The position numbers and the translations under genes are program-made. The notes below the pieces were generated by a model, which worked only from the letters and a program-made list of their open reading frames with translations, searched no databases and was not told the origin of the DNA. DNA of 64,000 bases. Source: Rebecca billardiae RCC1528. Lineage: Eukaryota > Haptophyta. The stretch is from assembly GCA_965240325.2 (NCBI GenBank), contig OZ251234.1:186001-250000 (forward strand), given 5' to 3'. This document shows positions 47,088-56,900 of this stretch, piece by piece. Numbering within the stretch: the first letter of the stretch is position 1; the number at the start of each line of letters is the position of its first letter.

Positions 47088-48083
47088 ATGCCGCGGGGCC
47101 CGACGCGCCTCGGCCGGCCGGCCTTTCAAACCATGGGGGCGGCCCGCGGCGCGGAGCTCGAGGCGTGGGGCCACGCGAGCGACGTGCCCCCGCTGATCGA
47201 GCGCAAGCTCGCGCACCTGCGCGGGCAGCAGCGCCTCGCCGCGGCCGCACAGGTCCCCGACGACGTGCTCGACACGCTCGCCGAGCGCCTGCGCCTGCAG
47301 CGCTCGCGGCTGCCCGCCTCGTGCCCGGCCGAGGCGCTCGAGACGCTGCCTGAGCTCTCGGCGGCGGAGGCGGAGCGCCGCGCCGTGTGCGCACTGATCG
47401 AGCGCAACGCGAGCCTCGCCGCTGCGCACCAAGCCGTGCTCGCCCGGCGCGAGCGCCGCGTCGACGCGCATGCCGCAGACCTGCCGCAGCTGATCGCAGC
47501 GCTCGCGCCGCACGTGCTCCGCAACCAGCCGGCGGCCGAGTCGAGCCTGACGCTGCCGCGCCGGGACGAGACGACGGCGCGCGACGCGCAGCTCCGGCTG
47601 GAGCAGTCGCGCCTCCTGCGCGCGCGCGCGAGCGGCCTCCTGGACGCGGCCAGCGCGGCGGCTGCCCCCTCGGCCGAGGGCGAGCAGCCGCACGACGGCG
47701 CGCGCGCCGATCACGCCGCGGCTGCGGCCGGGTGGGAGGAGGCGGAGGGCTCGGGCGGCACGCCGCCGCGTGCAGGGCGGGCGATGGACGCGCCGGACCA
47801 CCCGCTCGACGAGGCGGGCTGGGCGAACGCCAACGAGCTCGCGGCGGGCGTGGTCACTGCCTCGCAGGCCGTGCGCGCGCTCTGTGAGCAGCTCCTCGGG
47901 CCCGCCCTGGGCCCAGCAGCAGCGGGCGCGCACGGCAGCGGCGCGGACGGCGGCGCGGACGTGGACGCGGGCACGGGTGGGGCCATGGGCGCGGAGCGGC
48001 CCGACGGGGGCGACGGGGGAACGTCCCTGGCGCAGCCGGTTGGTACGGCAGAGCCGCGCCGGATGCCTGATCCTCGCGCATGA
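47088..48083 (+). CDS. Helical, coiled-coil-like protein of unknown function
   Basis: ORF of 331 residues from ATG 47088 (MPRGPTRL), stop 48081-48083; an alternative start at 47133 (MGAARGAELEAW) in good context gives 316. Residues about 15-210 are rich in Ala, Leu, Glu, Arg and Gln with heptad-like spacing, for example ASDVPPLIERKLAHLRGQQR and PDDVLDTLAERLRLQRSR. The C-terminal third is acidic and Gly/Ala-rich, then ends with a Pro-rich tail. No catalytic motif, signal peptide or membrane segment is visible. The opposite-strand frame over the same interval is Arg-rich and has no such periodicity, so the plus strand is taken as coding. Divergent from the Slo channel gene. No family assigned. 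Confidence 0.65.
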   Translation: MPRGPTRLGRPAFQTMGAARGAELEAWGHASDVPPLIERKLAHLRGQQRLAAAAQVPDDVLDTLAERLRLQRSRLPASCPAEALETLPELSAAEAERRAVCALIERNASLAAAHQAVLARRERRVDAHAADLPQLIAALAPHVLRNQPAAESSLTLPRRDETTARDAQLRLEQSRLLRARASGLLDAASAAAAPSAEGEQPHDGARADHAAAAAGWEEAEGSGGTPPRAGRAMDAPDHPLDEAGWANANELAAGVVTASQAVRALCEQLLGPALGPAAAGAHGSGADGGADVDAGTGGAMGAERPDGGDGGTSLAQPVGTAEPRRMPDPRA

Positions 48084-48392
48084 CCGACGGCGCGGTCCGA
48101 CGGCCGGCGGCTGATGCGAGCCATCGTACTGTAATGTCATCAGCGCAAGATCGACATCTAATGCTGACCACACGTGGATGCGCGGTAGCCGCGCCGCAGT
48201 CACACCTGCCGAAGCCGCAGCTGAGGCTTCAGGCAACACGGTGTACTAAGCTGAGCTCGCGGCCTGCAGTGTGAGTGGCGCCATCATTCCGAGAGCTCGT
48301 CGGCTCAACTTTCCGCCCGCCGGCTTGATCGTCTCGATCGCGAGTCGCGATCTGGCGCCTCCAGCCGGCTCGGTGGGCGCGGGCGTATTTTG

Positions 48393-51300
48393 ATGGCGTG
48401 CGAGCATGCGACCGTGGAGGGCGCCGTGCCGCGGCTGCTGTTCGACGCGGCGTGCGTCGAGGCGCTGGCGGCGGACCCGGCGGTGCTCGCGGCCGGCCGC
48501 TGCCCCGCCGACGAGGTCGCCTTCTTCATCGACTCGTTCATGTCGGAGCTCAAACTGCATGTGCAGATCTTCAACATGGTGGTGCTGTTTGTCGTGCTCA
48601 CGGCCACGCAGCTCGGCGGCGTGCCGCGCCCGACGGGCGGCGTGCAGCGCGGCGCGTTCGCGCTGTGGCTGCTGATGACGCTGGTGCAGTGGACCTCCGC
48701 CGTGCTCTCCTTCACCTCGGTCGTCCTCTCGTACCGCGCGGTGCAGTCGGCGCTCGGCCAGTGCCTCGTGCCGCTGCGGCCGTCCGCGGCGGGCGCGGGC
48801 GCGCCGACGCTGCTCGACGTGCTCTTCTACAGCACGCTCGCGTTCCAGCCCGCGCTGACGTCCAAGCTGCTCGTGCTCACCATGTACCCGCTCGCCATCA
48901 GCTCGGGCTACCGCGGCGTGCTCCGGTTCGCCGAGGGCGAGGGCGGGCCAGCGCTCAAGGCGGCGGCGACGGCGGTCTACTGGCTGGCGGCGGGGTGCAT
49001 GGGCACGGTGATCGGCACGGCGGCGCTCGCGTACGCGGCGACGCTACTCGCGTGGTTCGTCACCGCCACCTTCGCCTTCGCCCCCGTCTTCCTGCCGCTC
49101 GCGCTGCCGGGCGCGCTCACCGCGGCGGCGCTCGTCGGCGGGCTGAACGGCCTCACGCGCGTGAGCGCGCGCGCGTCGGGCAAGCTGGGCGCGGCGGTGA
49201 TCCGCGACCGCGATCGGCGCGAGTCGATGGTGAGCATGGGCTCGATCGCGCCCGTGCCCACCGCCACCGAGCCGCGCGGCCGCGCCGGCGGCACCCTCGC
49301 CTCCGTGGCGATCGAGCGCGCGCGCGCGGCCGAGGCGGCCGAGGCGGCGTCCGCGCCGCTGCCAGTGCCCAAGTCAGCCAAGGCGCTGGCGGCGGTGGCG
49401 GCGGCGGCGTCCGCGGCGCACGGCGCCGCGACGTTCTACCTGTACTGGTGCGACTGGGCCGAGCTGCGCCGCGTCGAGCGGCTGCTCCAGCTCCGCGCCA
49501 AGGCGGCCGTCGTGCTGCGCGCGTGCGGCATCGTGCTCCTCGCCGCCCTGCACTTGGCTCTGCTGCCGCTGGCGGCGGCGCTCAGCGCGAGCGCCGCGTG
49601 CCGGGACGTGGTGTGGCGCGCGGCCAAGTCGCGCGGGCGGAGCTGCCTGCCGCGCGCCAAGCGCGGCGGCTCGGTGCGCGAGCTCAACGCCAAGTTCGTG
49701 CGCGCGTACGTCGCGCTCTCGCCGCTGCCGGCGCCGCGCGCCGAGCCGGCACCGTTAGAGTCAGAGCGCGGCGGCGCTTCGAGCGCTCGGTCCGCGCCCG
49801 CCGCGTCGCCGCGCACGCCGTCCTCGCCCGGCGGCGGCGGCGGCGGCGGGTTCGCGCGCGCGCGGCTGATGGCGCGCGCCGCGGCGGTGAGCGGCGGCGC
49901 CGCCGACGCCTCCTCGCCCGGCCGCATCGCCGGGCGCGACGGCGCGCGCACCGCGGTGGACGCGCAGGGCCGGTCAGTGCCTGTGTCCGACTACTACGCG
50001 GTGGTCAACCATCCCTTCTCCACCGCCTTCCTCGTGTTCGCGCTGGTGAGCGCGGCGGCGCCGATGGTGATCGCGAGCGCGTGGGCGGGCGCGTACTACT
50101 ACGGCCACCTGCCGCCCACCGCCGCCTCCACCGCCTTCGTCGCCGAGCTGTACGCGTTCGCAGGCGCCGAGTTCCGCTCGCTGCGCATCCCGGCGCTGGA
50201 CGGCGCCACGCTGCTCGAGGCGCTGGACGTGCGGCGCGCGCTGGCGGCGCTGTCGCAGGGGGAGTCGGCGGGCGTGCGCGCGCTGGTGCTCTCCTCGCGC
50301 GGCCTCGCCGCCGTCTCCGTCCTCCTCTCCGCCACCAAGCCCATCGCCTTCTTCCTGATGGGCCTCCTGTTTCTGTACGGCTCGGTGGGCGCGCGCAAGC
50401 TGGACATCGTCGAGCTGGGGATCACCGCGCGCATGGCGAGCGCCGTGCCGCCGTCGCACTTCGGGAGGCCGCTGTGCGACCTGGGCGGGCGGATACTGAG
50501 CGACGTGGAGTTCGCCGCGCTGTGCGCGACGCAGCTGCACGGCAACGGCCGCATCGCCACGCTCTCCCTCCACGGCACCGAGCTCTCAGACGCGGACGTG
50601 GGCGCGCTGTGCGCGGTGCTGCCCTCGATGCGCGCGCTGCGCTGCCTGCTGATGGGCGCGCAGCCCAGGCTGAGTGGCACGGGCGGCGGCGCGGCGCTGG
50701 GCAAGGCGGTGGGCGCGATCTCGCGCATCGAGCTCTTCGAGATCGACGGCGTCGAGTTCCCGCTCGGCGAGCCCGCGTGGCGCGGCACCGCCGCGGCCGC
50801 CGCGGCCGGCGGCGGCGGCAAGGCGGGTGGCGGCGGAAGCGGCGGCGCCGCCGGCGCCGGCGCCGGCGGCGGCGCCGCCTCGTTTGGCGGCGGCGGCGGC
50901 GGCGGGGCGGCCGGCGGCGCCAAGCACGCGCGGCCGGCGCGCCGCGTCGGCGCGGGCGTGGCCGCCTCGTTCAGCGGCACGGCGCGCGAGCGCGCGCCGC
51001 CCGCGGCCGAGCTGCACGCGCGCGCGCGCCCCGGCGCGGGCGAGGGCGCCGTGTACGCTCTGATCGAGCTCGTGCGCGCCGGCCGCGCGCCGCTGCGCAC
51101 GCTGCGGCTGGGCGGCGCGGCGGTGGGCGAGGAGGCGGCGGCGGCGCTCGCGCCGACCCTGGAGGAGCTGCACGGGCTGGCGGCGCTCGGGGTGAGCGGC
51201 GCGAAGCTGCCCAGCGTCGGCGCGCTCGGCCTCGTCCAGGCCGCCCTCCACCGGCGCGCGGGCGGCGCCTCGCGCTTTGAGCTGCTCGACCTGAGCCAGA

Positions 51301-52497
51301 ACAGCGCGCTCGGCGGCGCGGACGGCGGCGCATCGCTTACGCGCGCGCTCGGCGCGGGGCGCTCGCTGCGGAGCCTCAACCTGGCGGGGACGGGGCTCAA
51401 GCCGGACGCGATGCTCGCGCTGCCGCCGCTGCCCGCGCTGCGCGAGCTCGACCTGCGCGACAACGAGCTGGGCACGCGCGGCGCCGAGGCCCTCGCGCGC
51501 TCCCTCTCCTTCGGCGCGCTGCCGCAGCTGAGCCGGCTGCTGCTGGCGCGCAACAACATCGGCGCACACGGGATGGTGCGGCTGGGCGGCGCGCTGCCCT
51601 CGGTGCACCGCACGCTCACCGAGCTCGAGCTGGGCGGGAACGAGATCAGGGCGGAGGGCGCGAAGGCGCTCGCGAGCGCGCTGCCCCGGCTGCGCGCGCT
51701 GCGCAGGCTCGGGCTCGGCTCGGACGCGCTCGACGACGACGCGGCCGCCTCCCTCGCCGCAGGCCTGCGCTCCCTCCGCCTCGAAGCGATCGAACTGCAG
51801 GGGCTGGGCGGGGCCGCGGACGGCGCCGCCGCGCTCTTCGGCGCGGGGCGGCGGCGCGGGCGCGAGCAGCTGGGCGCGCTGCTGCGCGTCGACCTCGCGC
51901 CCAACAGCCTCGGGCCCGAGGGCGCGCGCGCGCTCGCCACCGCGTTTGCGCGCAGCGGCGCGGTGCAGCGCGCGCGGCTGCGCACCGTCTGGCTGCCGGT
52001 CGCGACCGCGCTCGGCTCAACTGCTGAGCTCGACCTGCGAGCGTCCGGCAGGTTCGGGCTGCTGGACGCGGTGGTGCTCGCCGAGCTCGTCGCGACCAAC
52101 ACCGGGCTGCGCCGCGTCATCTTCGGGTGCGCGCGCTGCCACCCTCGCGCGCGCCCTCCCCCTCCGGCTGTGTTGCCGTCCGCGACCGCGCACGTGCGTC
52201 CGCGCGCTCGTGCTCATCAGCGGGCGCGCCCCGACTGCCGCCGCCGCGCCGCGCCGCGCCAGGCCGGCCAACGCGCTCAGCCTGGACGCACGCGACGCGG
52301 TGCGCACCGCGTGGGCGCAGTCGAGCAGCCGGCACGGCGTCCGGCGTCGGGCCGCCGACCTCGTGTTCGAGGGAGACGCCGCCGATGCCGCGGCGGCCGT
52401 GATGGAGCCTGTCGCACCAGACACGGACAGCGACGACGAGGACGAGGCGGCTCGGCTCGAGGCCGCCGCCGCGCGCCGGCACTCCGCGCCCGTGTGA
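48393..52497 (+). CDS. Multi-pass membrane protein with ribonuclease-inhibitor-type LRR domain
   Basis: Join of 48393-52126 and 52263-52497 (intron 136 bp, donor GTGCGC), 1322 residues. Start is ATG 48393 (MACEHATVEG). The N-terminal half has about eight hydrophobic segments, including LHVQIFNMVVLFVVLTATQL, ALWLLMTLVQWTSAVLSF, WLAAGCMGTVIGTAALAYA, GIVLLAALHLALLPLAAAL and AFFLMGLLFLYG. Residues about 713-1245 are leucine-rich repeats of the RI type (LRELDLRDNELGTRGAEALA and LTELELGGNEIRAEGAKALA), interrupted by a Gly/Ala-rich insert at about 800-850. The last exon adds PANALSLDARDAVRTAW and an acidic DTDSDDEDE tail. The LRRs probably bind a cytoplasmic partner, but the membrane topology and role are unknown; a transporter or receptor is possible. 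Confidence 0.8.
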
Positions 52498-52973
52498 CCT
52501 CGGCGTGGCGTCAGCGGGCGGCGCTGCGACGCATCAATCACGGCGGCTGCGGCGGGTGCAGCAGCTGATGCAGCTGAGGCAGCAGCAGGCTATGCGGCGT
52601 GACTTGATCGGATGACGACGCAACGTTGCAACGACTACACTCGTCAGACGACGACGACGCGCCATGATCGACGACGACGCATATCACGCGCGCATCGGTA
52701 GCAGCGCGCTACCGCTAGATAACACACATATACATGTATAGATATATACATGCTGACGCGATGATGATGATTCGCTCATCATGATTCACGACGGCTGCAC
52801 TCTGCTGATGCGACGCCGACGCTGACGACGACGACGCCCCGCGCCGCGTCTGACAAAGGCTCCCACCCCGGACTTCCAGGCGGGCGCCAGCGGGGCCGCG
52901 CGGCCAAACGCGTCTGACGGGCCGCGCGCGGCCGCCCGTCACGCATACGCGATGCGGCGCGCCCGCCCGCCAC
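52498..52973. other. Convergent intergenic spacer (LRR gene / Rab gene)
   Basis: 476 bp between two 3' ends. It contains CAG/GACGACG short repeats and an A+T-rich, self-complementary stretch near 52720-52752 (ACATATACATGTATAGATATATAC). No gene. Confidence 0.5.
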
Positions 52974-53579
52974 TCAGCAGCACCCCTTCTTCCGCGTCTC
53001 GTCCTCGAGGATATCCCTGTGCGCCATCGAGACGGTGCCGGCGTGTTTGTGTGCGCGGAACCTGGTGGCTGCCAACCGCTTGCTCACGTCCATGAAGAGC
53101 TGCTCGACGCCGATGTTCTCCTTGGCGGAGGTCTCGACGAGGATCGCGCCGATGTCCGCCGCGTACTGCGCCGCGACCTCGTACGGCACCGTGCGCTGCT
53201 CCCGCAGGTCCGCCTTGTTGGCGGCGATCGCGAGCACGAGCGGCTCCTCCACGTTCGCCTGCAGCTCGCGCACCCACTCCTTCATCTTGTCGAAGCTCTG
53301 CTCGTTGGTGATGTCGAAGACGAGGATCGCGGCGACGGCGCCGCGGTAGTACAGCGGCGCCATCGAGCGGAAGCGCTCCTGCCCCGCCGTGTCCCAGATC
53401 TGCAGCGTGATCTTGTGCCCGCTCACGCTCACCTCCTTCACGAGGAAGGACGCGCCGATGGTCGAGGCGATGTACGGCGCGAACTGGTTCTTGACGAAGC
53501 GGCACGCGATGCATGTCTTGCCCACGCCCGAGCTGCCGAGCACGACCACCTTCGCGTCGTGCCGCGCCGTGGCCTGCAT
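52974..53579 (-). CDS. Rab5/Rab22-subfamily small GTPase
   Basis: Single-exon 201-residue ORF, MQATARHD to KKGCC. All G motifs are present: P-loop GSSGVGKT (15-22), switch I with Thr40 in STIGASF, WDTAGQE (62-68, Gln67 present so GTP hydrolysis is expected), NKAD and ETSAK. The switch I sequence TIGASFLVKEV and WVRELQANVEEPLVLAI fit the Rab5/Rab21/Rab22 endosomal group better than Rab1/8 or Rab7. The C-terminal CC is the double geranylgeranylation site. Predicted role is early-endosome or recycling traffic on the cytosolic face of membranes. Whether it is orthologous to Rab5 or Rab22 needs a tree. Its gene is divergent from the filamin-repeat gene. Confidence 0.95.
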   Translation of the reverse strand: MQATARHDAKVVVLGSSGVGKTCIACRFVKNQFAPYIASTIGASFLVKEVSVSGHKITLQIWDTAGQERFRSMAPLYYRGAVAAILVFDITNEQSFDKMKEWVRELQANVEEPLVLAIAANKADLREQRTVPYEVAAQYAADIGAILVETSAKENIGVEQLFMDVSKRLAATRFRAHKHAGTVSMAHRDILEDETRKKGCC

Positions 53580-53921
53580 CGCCCACGCTGCGGGTCGCCG
53601 CGGTGCCGCCGCTGCGGAGCGCTCCCCCAGCTTGCGCGACTCCCGGCGTCAGCTATTGGCTGGCGCGCGGTGTCGTCCTGGTCGTCGGTGTGCCGCGCGA
53701 GAATCTCTCGTCTATGGCTTTTCGTTTGAGCCCTCACTTTTCGAGCAGAGTGGCCAATCAGAACACGCAGCTGAGCGGCTGATCTATGGTCGGATACCCA
53801 TACCACTCAACCAGATAGGCGCGGAACCGCTCTTCCATAGGGAGGCCAGTCGCCCAAAGCTTGACAAGCACAAGGGCTGGGTAGGGCGGGGCAGACAGCG
53901 CGTTCAAAAGCGACGACATCG
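53580..53921. promoter_or_regulatory. Divergent intergenic region (Rab / filamin-repeat gene)
   Basis: 342 bp between start codons at 53579 (minus) and 53922 (plus), lower in GC than either gene. It should hold both promoters. Contains CCAATCAG at 53754-53761, a CCAAT-type box; its use is unproven. Confidence 0.45.
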
Positions 53922-56900
53922 ATGGCGGCCGGCGCGCCCGTCCGCGGCTCGGACGGCGGCGTGGGCGCGAGCGCCGAGCTGTGGACGTTCCTCTCGCCCT
54001 CCGACCTGCCCGCGAACGACAAGCGCGAGCTCATCGACCGCCTCGTCGGCGCCAAGGTCACCGCGCGCATGCTCACCGACGCGGGCGGCTCGCTGCTCGC
54101 GCCGGCCGTGCTGCGCGATGAGCTGGGCGTGCACGAGCTCGGCTTCCGCCTCGCGCTCGCCGAGTGCTACCGGGCGGCGACCGGGCGCGAGGCGCCCGCC
54201 GCGTTCTCCAGCTCCGCGCCGCCCTCCTCCGCGCGCGCGCGCGCCGCGCCGCCCGGCCGGCCGAGCGCGCGGCACACGCCGCGCGCGCACGCTCGATTGG
54301 ACGCGCGCGGCGCGCCGCCACATACGCCGACGCCGGCGCCGGCGCCGGCGGTGGCGCGCGTGGTGCCGCGCATGCCGAGCCAGCGGCGCACCATGTCCCC
54401 GCTCCGCGGCGCGCCCTCGCACGTCGCGCTCGGCGCCGCGCACGCGCCCAACTGCACGGCGAGCGGCGCGGGCGTGCTCACGGCGGTCGCGGGCGCGTGG
54501 ACGGCGCTCACCGTGATCTCGCGCGATCTGGACAACCGCCGGCTGCTCACGGGGGGCTGCGTGCTGCGCGCGGCGCTGCTCGGGCCGGGGTCGTCGAAGA
54601 CGCGCGTCCGCGACCACGCCGACGGCAGCTACGCCGTCGCCTTCCTCCCCTCGATCTCGGGCGAGCACGCGCTGCGCATCACGCTCGCGAGCGCGCACCC
54701 GCACGGGGGGCCTCCAACTGAGGAGCACATCGGCCCCTCGCCGCTGCGCATCCTGGTGCACCCGCGCGGCGCGCGCGCGCTGCGGTACGAGCTGGTCGTG
54801 ATCGACGACGGCGGCGGCGCCACCGATCCCGCCAGGGCCGACGCCGACGCCCACGCCCACGCCGCCGACGCAGCGCGCGGCGCGCGCGCGCGCGCGGCGC
54901 GCGCCGAGCCGGGCGGCGCTCCGCAGCTCGCGCCGCCCGCGCGCGTGCACGCGCGCGCGGGCGAGCCGGTCGTGCTCGGCGTCGACGCGCGCGCGGGCGA
55001 GCCCGCGCCGGCGGGGCTGCCGCTGCGCGCGGTGCTCACGCCCGAGAGCGCCGAGCCCTCGCCGCGCGCCCTCCGCCACGCGGGCGGCGGGTGGGAGGAG
55101 GACGAGGCATTCGGCGGCTGGCTGCGCGCCTCGGCGGCCGAGCGCGCGCCGCGCGTGAGCGTGCGCGAGCACGCGCGCGCGCGCGGCGGCGGCGGGTGGT
55201 CGGTGTTCGGCGGGGGCGCGGGCGGGGGCGAGGCGGCGTTCGCGTACACGCTCTCCGCGCGCGTGTACGCCGCGGGCGTGCACCACCTCTCCGTCACGCT
55301 CGACGGCATGCACATTCACAACTCGCCGATCGAGATCCGCGTGCGTGCGGGGCCGCCGCACGCGCGCGCGTGTCTGCTCGCCGGGCGCGCGCTCAGCGCG
55401 GCGCGCGCGGGCGAGGCGGCGAAGATCCGGCTGCTCGCGCGCGACGCGTGGGGGAACGCGTGCGCGCGCGGCGGCGCGCGCGTCGAGCTGCTCATGGCCG
55501 CCGCCCACGCCCACGCCGACGGCGGCGCGAGCGCGGCCGCCGAGCGCGCGCTCGTGCGCGCGGCGCCGCGCGCCGGCGCGAGCCGCGGCGCCGCCGACGG
55601 CGGCTTTGGCGGCGGCAGCGGCGGCGGCGGCGCGCGCGGCGAGGACGACGAGGGCGAGGCGCCGTTCGGCCCGGGGGACGGGCTGCAGCCGCACTACCAG
55701 CCCGACACCGTCGCCGCCCCCACCGACCGCGCCTCGCCCGCCGCCGCGTCCGCCGCCGGCTCCGCCAGTGGCGGTGCCGCCGGTGGCACCAGTGCCATCA
55801 GGGCGCCCGCCATCGTGGAGTACGAGGTGGCGGACGACGGCGACGGTGCGTACACGCTGGCGTACCGGAGCGCGCGCGCGGGCGTGTACGCGGCGCGCGT
55901 GCTCGTCGACGGCGAGGAGGCGCGCGCGCCGCGCGCCCTCACCGTGCACGCGGGCCCGTGCGACCCGCTGCGCTCCGAGCTGGCCGCGGCCGCGCTTGCA
56001 AACGTGGCGGCGGGCGCCGTGGCGACGTTTGCGGTGCGCGCGCGCGACGGCTGCGGCAACGCGTGCGGCGGCGAGGGCGGCGGCGCGGCGGGCGCGTGGG
56101 CGGCGGCCGAGGACGACGCCGACGACGACGACGACGACGTTCAGCCGCCGCTCCGCTGGTGGTGGGGCGTGCGCGCGGCCAGCGCGCCGCGCGCGCCGCC
56201 GCTCGCGGCCGGCGAGTGCTCAGCCCTCGGCGGCGGCGTGTGGCGCGCGCAGCTCGCGCTGAGCGCGGCGGGTCGGTACGGCCTCGACGTGCGGCTGGGC
56301 GGGCCGGACGGCCCGGCGCTCGGCGCGTGCCCCGCGCCGGTGTGCGTCTGGCCCGGTCCTCCGCACGCGCCCGCGTGCGCGCTCGAGCTGCCGCCCGCTG
56401 GCGTGACGGCGGGCGAGCGCGCGCGCGTGCTCGTGCGCGCGCGCGACGCGCATGGCAACGCGTGCACGCGCCCGCCCGAGCGCGGCGGCGAGCGGCTGTT
56501 CCGGCTGCGGCTGGTGCGGCTGGGCGGCGAGGGCGGCGGCGAGGACGACGGCCCCGGCTCGTCCGACGACTCGGGCTCGGACGGGCCGGACAGCCCTCCC
56601 CCTCCTCTCCCGACGCGCGTGGAAGCGTTTTCGTTCGAGCTGACGCACAGCGCCGCACCCGACGGCGGCGCGGCCGAGCCGGCGGCGGGCGGCGGCGGCG
56701 GCGGCGGCGCGTGGGCGGGCGCGCTGCGCAGCGGCGTGCACGCGCTCGAGTTCAGCGCGCCGCGCGCGGGCGAGTACGGCGCGGAGATCGCGCTCATTGA
56801 GCCGGGCGACGACGGGCGTTGGCACGAGCGCACCGCCCCCGCCGCCGCGCCCACCGCCGCCGCGCCGTTCGGCAGCGTGGTGGCCGCCGAGCCGCGCCGC

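Noticed and set aside
46998-48239. Upstream extension of the Slo channel frame on the minus strand
   Set aside because: Arg/Pro-rich without channel features and overlaps the plus-strand helical protein; the ATG at 46997 is preferred.
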